64,000 nt of DNA from CAVYXF01 sp963772335 (lineage in GTDB: Bacteria; Pseudomonadota; Alphaproteobacteria; Rhizobiales; Rhodomicrobiaceae). Below the pieces are notes generated by a model that ran no database searches, was not told the origin of the DNA, and was given only the letters and a program-made list of their open reading frames with translations. Where the stretch lies: positions 682,001-746,000 of the forward strand of contig CAVYXF010000003.1 in NCBI GenBank assembly GCA_963772335.1. The letters are read 5' to 3'. Shown here in pieces: positions 27,502 to 35,390 of the stretch; within the stretch, counting starts at the first letter, position 1, and each line of letters opens with the position of its first letter. Position numbers and translations under genes: made by a program.

Positions 27502-27790
27502 CCCTGCCTCCGATTCGGAGGGCAGTCTCTCAACTATGCCGTGGTCCGAAAAGGCGGGGGCAGGTCAGTGACAGAGAGATTTTGTCGACTTGGATTCTCA
27601 GCTCGCATCCTTGGTGGCGGCTCTCTTGCGCGGAATGAGCGCCTATACTGCCTGTCCAGACGCGCTGGCGCAGCTAAGCGCGATCGGGTTTACAATAGCC
27701 TTTTACGAAGGCTTGCAGCGGTTTCTAGCAATCACGAAACATGAGATGCGCTTTACTAATGCAAGCAGTTCTATACAAATCAGTGAAAGT

Positions 27791-29296
27791 CTACTCCGCC
27801 ACTTCCAACTTCTTCCTCAAAATATCATTCACGGCCGCCGGGTTGGCCTTCCCGCCTGTCGCGCGCATCACCTGACCCACGAACCAGCCCAGTGTCTGGG
27901 GCTTGGCCTTCACCTGCTCCACCTGTTTTGGGTTGGCGGCGATCACCTCGTCGACCACTTTCTCGATGGCGCCGGTGTCCGAGACCTGCGTGAGGCCGCG
28001 CTTCTCGACGATGGCGCCGGGCGCCTCGCCGGTCTCCACCATGATGGCGAACACATCCTTGGCGATGCGGCCGGAGATCGCATCCTTGCCGATCAGGTCG
28101 ATCAGCGCGCCCAGATGGGCGGCGCTGACCGGGGTCTCCGCGATCGACTTACCCAGCCGATTGAGGCTAGCGAAGAAATCGCCGGTCACCCAATTGGCGG
28201 CGATCTTGGGATCGCGGCCGCTAGCGACCGTCTCGAAGAAATCGGCGGTCTCCTTGTCGGCGGTGAGCACGCCCGCGTCATAGGGCGAGAGGCCAAAGGC
28301 CTCGATGAAACGCGCGCGCTTCTCGTCGGGCAACTCGGGCAGGCCATGGGCGAGGCCGTCGATATAGTCCTGGGTCAGCTCCAGCGGCAGGAGGTCGGGA
28401 TCGGGGAAATAGCGGTAGTCATGCGCCTCCTCCTTGGAGCGCATCGAGCGCGTCTCGCCGAGCTTGGGGTCGAACAGCCGCGTCTCCTGGTCGATCTTGC
28501 CGCCATCCTCGAGAATGCCGATCTGCCGGCGCGCCTCGGTCTCGATCGCCTGGCCGATGAAGCGGATGGAGTTGACGTTCTTGATCTCGCAGCGCGTGCC
28601 GAGCTCATCGCCCGGCTTCCTCACCGAGACGTTGACGTCGGCGCGCAGCGACCCCTCGTCCATATTGCCGTCGCAGGTGCCCAGATAGCGCAGGATCGCG
28701 CGCAGCTTGGTGACATAGGCCTTGGCCTCGTCGGAGGAGCGCAGGTCCGGCTTGGAGACGATCTCCATCAAGGCGACGCCAGAGCGGTTGAGATCGACGA
28801 AGGAATATTCGGCGTGCTGGTCGTGCAGGCTCTTGCCGGCGTCCTGCTCCAGATGCAGCCGCTCGATGCCGACCTCGACGGAATAGCCCTCCTTGACCAT
28901 GTCGACGATGACCACGCCCTCGCCGACGATCGGGAATTTGTACTGCGAGATCTGATAGCCCTGCGGCAGGTCGGGATAGAAGTAGTTCTTGCGGTCGAAC
29001 ACCGAGTAGAGGTTGATCTTGGCCTTGAGGCCGAGGCCGGTGCGGATCGCCTGGGCGATGCATTCCTCGTTGATGACCGGGAGCATGCCGGGCATGGCGG
29101 CATCGACCAGCGCCACATGGCTGTTCGGCTCGCCGCCGAATGCGGTCGAGGCGCCGGAGAACAGCTTGGCCTTGGAGGTGACCTGGGCATGAACCTCCAT
29201 GCCGACGATCACTTCCCAGGGGCCGGTTGCCCCCTCGATCAGATTTTCCCGCCTGACTTCCATTCTCATGGCTGCCATCCCATGCCCTTGACCCAT
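27791..29296 (-). CDS. gatB: Aspartyl/glutamyl-tRNA amidotransferase subunit B
   Basis: This 501-residue GatB has the kinase-like cradle (EVIVGMEVHAQVTSKAKLFSGAS, then DRKNYFYPDLPQGYQISQ and NRSGVALMEIVSKPD) with the Cys-less, zinc-free pattern, followed by the helical and tail (YqeY-like) domain ending in ILRKKLEVAE. It phosphorylates Glu- or Asp-tRNA so GatA-derived ammonia can convert it to Gln- or Asn-tRNA. The N-terminus before EVIVG is slightly longer than usual; an internal Met near residue 7 may be the start. The gene is intact and in the same direction as gatC and gatA, separated from gatA by the GNAT-chorismate mutase gene. The accessory island ends at its 3' side. Confidence 0.95.
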   Translation of the reverse strand: MGQGHGMAAMRMEVRRENLIEGATGPWEVIVGMEVHAQVTSKAKLFSGASTAFGGEPNSHVALVDAAMPGMLPVINEECIAQAIRTGLGLKAKINLYSVFDRKNYFYPDLPQGYQISQYKFPIVGEGVVIVDMVKEGYSVEVGIERLHLEQDAGKSLHDQHAEYSFVDLNRSGVALMEIVSKPDLRSSDEAKAYVTKLRAILRYLGTCDGNMDEGSLRADVNVSVRKPGDELGTRCEIKNVNSIRFIGQAIETEARRQIGILEDGGKIDQETRLFDPKLGETRSMRSKEEAHDYRYFPDPDLLPLELTQDYIDGLAHGLPELPDEKRARFIEAFGLSPYDAGVLTADKETADFFETVASGRDPKIAANWVTGDFFASLNRLGKSIAETPVSAAHLGALIDLIGKDAISGRIAKDVFAIMVETGEAPGAIVEKRGLTQVSDTGAIEKVVDEVIAANPKQVEQVKAKPQTLGWFVGQVMRATGGKANPAAVNDILRKKLEVAE

Positions 29297-29543
29297 AGCT
29301 TCAACCGGCGCGGAGGGGAGCTTCCCCCTGCCAGGAAGCGCACTTCCCTGCTGCCCACTCTATACCGGAAACGGAAAACTGGAGGGCCGCCCGGCGCCTT
29401 GCGCCCGCGGACCTGCCATTACCAAACGCCGACGTTATGTTGAGCTTATGACTTATTCCCTGACAAGCGATATTTATGCCTTCGCAATCACATAGATAAT
29501 GGGCTCGCGGCAATCTGCCGCGGCGCTGTCACCAAGAAGAGAC

Positions 29544-30335
29544 TCAAGCCTTTTCGCCGCTGCCGCGCGCCTGCAGCTTTTCCTCTTCATACTGGATGAA
29601 CCAGCCGATCATCTGCCGCCACAGCGCCTCAGCGAGCTCGGGCGGAAGGCCCTGATCCTTCGCCTTGGCGCGCACACGGTCGATCACCTGCTGGATGCGC
29701 CAGGGCACGGTCGCTTCTTCGGGCCGCGATTTGAGCTGCCAGGCGCGCTCGACATAGCCGAAGCGCTCCGCGACGAGGTCGACGAGCGCTGAATCGATGC
29801 GGTCGATCTCGGCGCGCACCTCGTCCATGGACTGGCATTCAGCTGGCTGGCGCGGCATGGGCTCTCCAATCTCATTTCGTCGGCCGGGCGCTGGCGCTTC
29901 GCTTCCCGCCGCGCGGCGCATGTAGAACTTGCGCTCGTCCTCATGTGTAACCTCGAAGCCGAACCGCTCATAGAGCCGGCGCGCCGGATTGGTCCTCACC
30001 ACGCCGAGCGTGACGGCACGCCCTGAGGCCGCGGCTTCCTCGATCAGGCCCGCCAGAACCCGGCTGCCGATGCCCTGGCCCCGGAATCGGGCATCCACGA
30101 AGAACTGGCCCAGAAACAGCGCGTCGTTTTCGTCCCGGCGCTGCAGCCAGCCGGCGGTGCGTCCGTCGGCGAGGATCATCCAAACCTCCGCCGCCACCCA
30201 TTGCTGGCGCAGCGAGGCCGGCTGACCGTCCATCGTCATCCCAAGCGCCCGCATGGTTTGTTCCATGCCCTCGATATAGACCGACGCGCAGTAGTCGAAG
30301 TCCCCGGCAGACGCCTGTCGAAGGGTGATGCGCAT
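29544..30335 (-). CDS. GNAT acetyltransferase fused in frame to an AroQ-type chorismate mutase
   Basis: One 263-residue frame contains two domains. Residues ~1-145 are a GNAT acetyltransferase with the acetyl-CoA motif FRGQGIGSRVLAGLIEEA and the C-terminal ARRLYERFGFE. Residues ~165-260 are a short helical chorismate mutase type II domain (SMDEVRAEIDRIDSALVDLV, ERFGYVERAW). A Met (MPRQPAEC, at ~29858) between the domains has GGAGAG a few bases upstream and could start a separate mutase. The mutase would convert chorismate to prephenate for Phe/Tyr synthesis. Whether one fused or two separate proteins are made is unclear. Confidence 0.82.
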   Translation of the reverse strand: MRITLRQASAGDFDYCASVYIEGMEQTMRALGMTMDGQPASLRQQWVAAEVWMILADGRTAGWLQRRDENDALFLGQFFVDARFRGQGIGSRVLAGLIEEAAASGRAVTLGVVRTNPARRLYERFGFEVTHEDERKFYMRRAAGSEAPAPGRRNEIGEPMPRQPAECQSMDEVRAEIDRIDSALVDLVAERFGYVERAWQLKSRPEEATVPWRIQQVIDRVRAKAKDQGLPPELAEALWRQMIGWFIQYEEEKLQARGSGEKA

Positions 30336-30394
30336 CGTTCTGCGGCCTCTGAAACTTCGAACTCAGCTCGCATTGCCTCGTTTGGCGTGTTCGT

Positions 30395-31993
30395 TTACCC
30401 CGGCCTCTTGGCGGATTTACCGCTCTTGGCCGGTGCCTTGCGGGCGGGCTTGGCTGCGGCTTTGGCCGTGGCCGTTGCCTTGGCGGGCGCGCCCGGCTCC
30501 CCACTCCACCAGGCCTGCGGCGCCGGGGCTGGGCCGGCGGCATCCTCGATCAGCTGTCCGGCGCAGAGCACCGTCTCCTCATCGAATGGCCGGCCGATGA
30601 GCTGCAGGCCGAGCGGCAGCCCGCTCTTCGACAGCCCCGCCGGCACCACCATCCCCGGCAGCCCGGCCATGTTGACCGTCACGGTGAAGATGTCGTTGAG
30701 GTACATCTCCAAGGGGTCGCCGCTCTTCTCGCCGAGCGTGAAGGCCGGGGACGGCGTGGCGGGGGTGAGCACGATGTCCACGTCCTTGAACGCCTCGTCG
30801 AAATCGCGCCGGATCAGGGTGCGCACCTTCTGCGCCTTGATGTAATAAGCGTCGTAATAGCCGGCGGAGAGCACATAGGTGCCGATCAGGATGCGCCGCT
30901 TCACCTCCGCGCCAAAGCCTGCCGAGCGGGTCTGCTCATACATGTCGATGATGTCGCGGCCGTTGACGCGCATTCCGTAGCGCACGCCGTCATAGCGGGC
31001 GAGATTGGAGGACGCCTCCGCCGGCGCGACGATGTAATAGGCGGGGAGTGCATATTTGGTGTGGGGCAGCGAGATGTCCGTGATCTGCGCGCCCGCCTCG
31101 CGAAACCAGGCGATGCCCTGCTGCCAGAGTGCCTCGATCTCGGCCGACATGCCGTCCACGCGGTACTCCTTCGGGATGCCGATCTTGAGGCCTTTCAGCT
31201 TTTTGCCGAGCGCCTTCTCGAAATCCGGCACCTTCACGTCGGAGGAAGTGGAGTCCTTCGGGTCGTGGCTCGCCATCTCCTTCAGCATGATGGCGGCGTC
31301 GCGCACGGTGCGCGTGATCGGGCCGGCCTGGTCGAGCGAGGAGGCGAAGGCGACCATGCCCCAGCGCGAGCAGCGGCCATAAGTGGGCTTGATGCCGACG
31401 GTCCCGGTGAAAGCGGCGGGCTGGCGGATTGAGCCGCCGGTATCGGAGGCCGTCGCGCCCATTGCGATACGCGCCGCGACAGCCGAGGCCGAGCCACCGG
31501 ACGAGCCACCCGGCACCAGCGGCTTGTCGCTGCCCTCGGCGCGCCAGGGATTGACGACGGGCTTGAACGCACTGGTTTCGTTGGAGGAGCCCATCGCGAA
31601 CTCGTCCATGTTCAGCTTGCCGAGCATCACCGCGCCCGCATCCCACAGATTCTGCGTGACGGTCGATTCATAGACCGGCTGGAAATCGTCGAGGATGCCG
31701 GAGCAGGCGGTGGTGCGGACATCCTTCGTGCAGAACAGGTCCTTGATGCCGAGCGGGATACCGTCGAGCGGCAGGCCTTTGCCGTTGGCGAGCCGCGCGT
31801 CGGATGCCGCGGCCATCTCCATGGCCTTTTCAGGGGTGAGCAGAATATAGGCGTTCAGCGTACTATTGGCGGCATCGATGGCGCAGAGATGCGCCTCGGT
31901 CAGCTCGCGCGCGGTGATCTCCTTTTTGCGCAAGCGGTCGCGCGCCTCGGCGATGGTCAGGCCGGTCAGCTCGCCGTCTTTGGGTTCGCTCAT
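30395..31993 (-). CDS. gatA: Aspartyl/glutamyl-tRNA amidotransferase subunit A
   Basis: This 532-residue amidase has the Ser-cisSer-Lys triad in GIKDLF (Lys), the PGGSSGGSASAVAA loop (cis-Ser) and SDTGGSIRQPA (nucleophile Ser). It releases ammonia from glutamine and transamidates misacylated tRNA with GatB and GatC. The body ends normally near QLIEDAAG; an Ala/Pro/Lys-rich tail of about 40 residues follows (KATATAKAAAKPARKAPAK) that is not part of the family core. The start is 3 bases after gatC. Confidence 0.95.
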   Translation of the reverse strand: MSEPKDGELTGLTIAEARDRLRKKEITARELTEAHLCAIDAANSTLNAYILLTPEKAMEMAAASDARLANGKGLPLDGIPLGIKDLFCTKDVRTTACSGILDDFQPVYESTVTQNLWDAGAVMLGKLNMDEFAMGSSNETSAFKPVVNPWRAEGSDKPLVPGGSSGGSASAVAARIAMGATASDTGGSIRQPAAFTGTVGIKPTYGRCSRWGMVAFASSLDQAGPITRTVRDAAIMLKEMASHDPKDSTSSDVKVPDFEKALGKKLKGLKIGIPKEYRVDGMSAEIEALWQQGIAWFREAGAQITDISLPHTKYALPAYYIVAPAEASSNLARYDGVRYGMRVNGRDIIDMYEQTRSAGFGAEVKRRILIGTYVLSAGYYDAYYIKAQKVRTLIRRDFDEAFKDVDIVLTPATPSPAFTLGEKSGDPLEMYLNDIFTVTVNMAGLPGMVVPAGLSKSGLPLGLQLIGRPFDEETVLCAGQLIEDAAGPAPAPQAWWSGEPGAPAKATATAKAAAKPARKAPAKSGKSAKRPG

Positions 31994-31996
31994 GGT

Positions 31997-32284
31997 CTAC
32001 TCCACCACCTTGGGCACGAGGAAATAGTGGTCTTCCGTGAGCGGCGCGTTCTTGACGATGTCGTCGGCGATATCGCCTGATGTCACCTCGTCCTTACGTT
32101 TCGGCAGCGTCATGTCGCCGACGCGGGTCATCGGCTCGACGGCTGAGGTGTCGACCTCGCCGAGTTGCTCAACCCAATCGAGAATTGAGGTCAGCTCGCG
32201 CTTGAGGTTCGCGGTCTCGTCTGGACTGACCTTGATGCGCGCCAAACGGGCGACATGGCGCACCGTGGCCTCATCGATCTGCAT
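31997..32284 (-). CDS. gatC: Aspartyl/glutamyl-tRNA amidotransferase subunit C
   Basis: This 95-residue GatC has the canonical pattern ATVRHVARLARIKVSPDE, then LTSILDWVEQLGEVDTSAVEP and the C-terminal NAPLTEDHYFLVPKVVE. It wraps around GatA and GatB as a structural linker. It is the first gene of the gatC-gatA run and stops 3 bases before gatA. Confidence 0.95.
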   Translation of the reverse strand: MQIDEATVRHVARLARIKVSPDETANLKRELTSILDWVEQLGEVDTSAVEPMTRVGDMTLPKRKDEVTSGDIADDIVKNAPLTEDHYFLVPKVVE

Positions 32285-32460
32285 CGCCTATCCTTCGCGG
32301 AATTTGCGTCAAAGATCATGGGGACCGCTCGGGAAGCGGCTTTCGTGCCAGAAGTGATAGCGCCGCCCGCGCTGCAGTGCAACATCGATCGCCGGTCTCC
32401 CGCCGCATTGCGGACCGCCATTCGCGCCAAGCGCGGCTAGTTGCTGTCGACCGTTACCCG

Positions 32461-32982
32461 TAGCCCGGGTGGAGCGAAGCGTCCCCCGGGAACGATGGAT
32501 AGGCTGCCCCGGATTGCGCTGCGCTCCATCCGGGCTACGCCACCGAAAAACGAGTACCCGTAGTCCCGTAGCCCGGGTGAGCGGAGCGTAACCCGGGAAC
32601 GATGGATAGACTGCCCCGGATTGCGCTGCGCTCCATCCGGGCTACGCCACCGAAAAACGAGTACCCGTAGTCCCGTAGCCCGGGTGGAGCGAAGCGTAAC
32701 CCGGGAACGATGGATAGACTGCCCCGGATTGCGCTGCGCTCCATCCGGGCTACGCCACCGAAAAACGAGTACCCGTAGTACCCGTAGCCCGGGTGGAGCG
32801 GAGCGTAACCCGGGAACGATGGATAGGCTGCCCCGGATTGCGCTGCGCTCCATCCGGGCTACGCCACCGAAAAACGAGTACCCGTAGTACCCGTAGCCCG
32901 GGTGAGCGAAGCGTAACCCGGGAACGATTGATAGGCTGCCCCGGATTGCGCTGCGCTCCATCCGGGCTACGCCACCGAAAAA
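32461..32982. repeat. Five-copy tandem palindromic array (~108-bp units)
   Basis: Units start at 32461, 32569, 32676, 32785 and 32894 (intervals 108, 107, 109, 109). Each opens with TAGCCCGGGTG and carries an inverted GGATTGCGC-TGCGCTCCATCC-GGGCTA segment, then GCCACCGAAAAACGAG. The whole unit can fold as TAGCCCGG...CCGGGCTA. The core is the same REP-type sequence as in the 35.4-36.4 kb array and the single units at 33746 and 34812, so all likely belong to one RAYT-mobilised family. The array lies upstream of gatC, past its start region. Confidence 0.85.
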
Positions 32983-33052
32983 ACTAGATTGGCCGATATC
33001 CGCGCCCTAATCTGGCAGCAAGGTGGACGTGGACGACTTCGGAGGCAAACCG

Positions 33053-33703
33053 ATGATATTTGCGGTCACACGCACATCAAATCGAGCGATGCACTTGCTG
33101 GCCGCGTCTTTGAGCTGGCTCATGCTCCTCGCACTGCCTGCCATGGCGGAAACGGGATACACCCGCATTCCAACGCAGTATATCGCCGCTTTGGGAGACC
33201 CCAAGTCCACCTCCGGCTCAGGCGCCGAAGCGTGGGGGCTCTGGCCTGTGGATCCGGGGCCTCGCGGCGTAAGGCTGAGCAAATACGCAAGCCTGAAGGC
33301 GGCGGGCGGTTTGGCGCCAGCGAAGTGGACCTTTGACGCTTCGGACTGGTGGCTTGAAGAAAACGGCTCGATCATGGAACAGCCGCGTTTTCCGATCCCC
33401 GCCGGAAAATACGTTGTCACCGGCGACCGCGAGGTGACGGCGGTGCTGACCATCCATCCAAAAGACGCAGGTGGGGTCACGCGCTGGGAGCTCGACAAGA
33501 GTGCCACGCTCTATGATGTGACGCATTTGGGATGCCGTGCCGCGCGCTATACGCCGGCGGCGGCCGAGACTTCCTGTTCGCCGGCCAAGGCATCGCAAAG
33601 TGCCTTTCCCGTCACGCCCGGAGCCGCGATGCCGCCGGTCGAAAGCTGCAATAAGCAGGACTACGAAGTTCTCATCGTGATCGGCATGGTCAACGACAAA
33701 TGA
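33053..33703 (+). CDS. Secreted hypothetical protein with signal peptide
   Basis: From the Met at 33053 this is a 216-residue protein. It has a signal peptide (basic MIFAVTRTSNR, hydrophobic LLAASLSWLMLLALPA, cleavage after AMA). The mature part opens TGYTRIPTQYIAALGDP, has EAWGLWPVDPGPRGVRLS and a Cys-containing C-terminal half (LGCRAARYTPAAAE, SCSPAK). I recognise no family with a function. The frame runs upstream to 33023, but the signal starts at 33053. It is flanked on both sides by REP-type repeats. Confidence 0.7.
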   Translation: MIFAVTRTSNRAMHLLAASLSWLMLLALPAMAETGYTRIPTQYIAALGDPKSTSGSGAEAWGLWPVDPGPRGVRLSKYASLKAAGGLAPAKWTFDASDWWLEENGSIMEQPRFPIPAGKYVVTGDREVTAVLTIHPKDAGGVTRWELDKSATLYDVTHLGCRAARYTPAAAETSCSPAKASQSAFPVTPGAAMPPVESCNKQDYEVLIVIGMVNDK

Positions 33704-33745
33704 CAGCCCGCCTTCTTTGATGCCTTCGCCCCCCTAAGGGTTTGC

Positions 33746-33824
33746 GTAGCCCGGATGAAGCGCAGCGAAATCCGGGAACGACTGATAGACCGCCCCGGAT
33801 TGCGCTTCGCTCCATCCGGACTAC
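33746..33824. repeat. Single REP-type palindrome
   Basis: It has GTAGCCCGGATGAAGCGC at one end and CGCTCCATCCGGACTAC at the other, in inverted orientation with an internal ATCCGG/CCGGAT. It is a relative of the arrays at 32461-32982 and 35447-36380. Confidence 0.75.
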
Positions 33825-33898
33825 AACTGCGAGTCGCTCTTGCTCATGATGGTTGTCGCTTTCTTCATGATGGGTGTTGGCGCCGGCTGTTGCGCCGC

Positions 33899-34725
33899 TT
33901 ATTTAGGCGCGAGTTCGCCATACCAGTAAGAAGCCGTAACGCCACCATCCATGAGGAAGTCGCTGCCGGTGATGAAGGCGCCATCGGCGCCCATCAAAAG
34001 CGCACCGACTGATCCGACCTCGTCAGGCGTGCCGGCACGACCGACCGGGCACAACTCGATCATGCGCCGATAGCCTTCACCGCGCGGCCCGCTCAGTTCG
34101 TCCTTGGCGAGCGGGGTGATGATGATACCGGGACTGATCGTGTTGACCCGAGCGCCGCGCTTGCCCCACCGCACCGCCTCGGCCTTCACCCGCAGTGCGT
34201 TGCCGCGTTTGGAAAGCTGATACGCGTGAAGTGAATCCTTTATTTGGTCCGGCTGCAACATGGGAAGGGCCAGCAGGTCGTCGGCGGGCGTCCTCGCGAG
34301 CGCTGTGTCCTGGTCGGCAGTCAGAGCACCCAGGCGGTGCCCAGATTGCGATGCGATGACGACCGCAGCGCCGCAGCGCGCGATAACATTTCCGAACTCT
34401 CGAGCACAAGCGCTGTGCCGTACAGATCCACCGCGAGGACCGTTGCAGGCGATGCCTGCGATGGTGAAACGCCGGCGGCGTGGATCACTCCGGTGATGTC
34501 CCCGAGTGCGGTTGCCGTCTCGACGAGTGCGTGAACCGACTCGCGCGAAGACACGTTCACGGTCGTGGTGCTGACGTCAAAGCCGGCGTTACTCAATACC
34601 TCGGCTGCGGCGTCCGCGGTCTCCTGACGCAGATCCGCCAGCAGAACATGTTTACCGGCACTCACTCTCCGCGCGATCGCCTGACCGATTGACCCGGCGC
34701 CGATGACGACAATGACGTTAGACAT
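33899..34725 (-). pseudogene. Short-chain dehydrogenase/reductase (SDR), single frameshift
   Basis: The N-terminal frame (34725 to ~34405) has the NAD-binding motif VIGAGSIGQAIAR, DLRQETADAA and VIHAAGVSPSQ. The C-terminal frame (~34405-33899) has EFGNVIARCGAAVVIASQS, a YQLSKRGNALRVK segment (catalytic Tyr-x-x-x-Lys) and RVNTISPGIIITPL. One base near 34405 separates the frames; correcting it gives about 275 residues. The SxSxS active-site Ser region is present around VVIASQS. The substrate is unknown. It is flanked by REP units on both sides. Confidence 0.8.
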
Positions 34726-34811
34726 AACGATCTTCCTCTACTCCTGGGCCACGCCTGGAGTTCCTAGCGTGGCAAACTGTACCGGATTCATTGATAGCAG
34801 TATGGCACCAA

Positions 34812-34846
34812 GTAGCCCGGATGGAGCGAAGCGAAATCCGGGTCAC
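34812..34846. repeat. Single REP-type unit beside the RAYT gene
   Basis: GTAGCCCGGATGGAGCGAAG followed by CGAAATCCGGGTCACCC matches the units of the 35447-36380 array. It lies next to the 3' end of the RAYT gene, so the gene is bracketed by REP sequence. Confidence 0.8.
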
Positions 34847-35379
34847 CCCCTCCGCTCGCCGAAATCCATCCCGGGTGCTCCGGCATCGCCCGCCCAGTCG
34901 GCCGGCAGCACACCGCGCCTGACATAAAGATGGAACGACGAATATCGCCAGTCGCGCGCCCGACTCACCAATCTGTGCTTGACCGGGTTGAAGTGCACGT
35001 AGTTGACGTGTCGCTCGAAATCGATCTCGTTGCGGATCGTGTGCTCCCAGAAGCGCCGTTGCCAGAGTGCGTATTCGCCACTGCGATGGCGCTTGACCGG
35101 CACGCCGGCGGCGACCAGCCGATGCGTGAAGTACGCCTTGATTCGCCTCCAGCGGCCGGAGAAATCGTAATCGCCGGGCGGCAGCGTCCAGATGGCATGC
35201 AAGTGGTCCGGCAGGATCACGATGGCCTCGATCGTGAAAGGACGCTCGTGCCGCGCGATACGAAATGCCATCCGCAAGGCGCTCAAATGATGCACCAACG
35301 CCGAGGATGTCCGGTCATCGAGCGTGACCGTGAAGAAATACGTGCCCCCTGGAACGAAGTTGCGCCGGTATCGGACCAT
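34843..35379 (-). CDS. REP-associated tyrosine transposase (RAYT, Y1_Tnp family)
   Basis: This 178-residue Y1 transposase has the HUH motif in ILPDHLHAIWTLP and the catalytic Tyr in NYVHFNPVKHRL, in the usual RAYT order. The opening VRYRRNFVPGGTYFFTVTLDD is characteristic. RAYTs recognise REP hairpins and cleave and join single strands to mobilise or amplify them. The gene is bracketed by a REP unit at 34812-34846 on its 3' side and by an inverted unit plus a 15-copy array on its 5' side. The gene and array appear to form a complete REP-amplifying module. Confidence 0.92.
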   Translation of the reverse strand: MVRYRRNFVPGGTYFFTVTLDDRTSSALVHHLSALRMAFRIARHERPFTIEAIVILPDHLHAIWTLPPGDYDFSGRWRRIKAYFTHRLVAAGVPVKRHRSGEYALWQRRFWEHTIRNEIDFERHVNYVHFNPVKHRLVSRARDWRYSSFHLYVRRGVLPADWAGDAGAPGMDFGERRG

Positions 35380-35390
35380 CTGCGGACCTT

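Larger units (their letters stand above)
26263..27567 (-). mobile_element. IS3-family insertion sequence (IS407-like group)
   Basis: This 1305-bp element has terminal inverted repeats beginning TGACCTGCCC and ending with a shared CGGACCACG. It ends in TG...CA. Both sides carry a 4-bp GTGA duplication (26259-26262 and 27568-27571). Two overlapping frames on the minus strand encode orfA and orfB. The 4-bp duplication is typical of the IS407 group. Nothing in the element looks damaged, so it may still be mobile. Confidence 0.93.
25686..27744 (+). pseudogene. SAM-dependent methyltransferase interrupted by an IS element
   Basis: The 5' part (25686-26262) encodes a protein with a class I SAM-binding motif (LLEIGCGKFP, then GVDIDQEAI) and FLLYNIVSPDTRTAL. 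At 26263 an IS3-family element begins. The 3' part (27572-27744) encodes TERFCRLGFSARILGGGSLA and ends NHET. Removing the IS and one copy of the GTGA duplication joins the parts in frame into about 249 residues. The gene overlaps the deoxyribosyltransferase-like gene by ~32 bases, so it was the last gene of the cassette. Its substrate is unknown. Confidence 0.8.

Noticed and set aside
27590..29443. Open frame of 617 codons on the plus strand opposite gatB
   Set aside because: Antisense to a clear GatB and without domains; its first part overlaps the methyltransferase remnant in another frame.
32461..32982. Possible CRISPR array
   Set aside because: Five ~108-bp units conserved along their full length with palindromic halves; no spacers.
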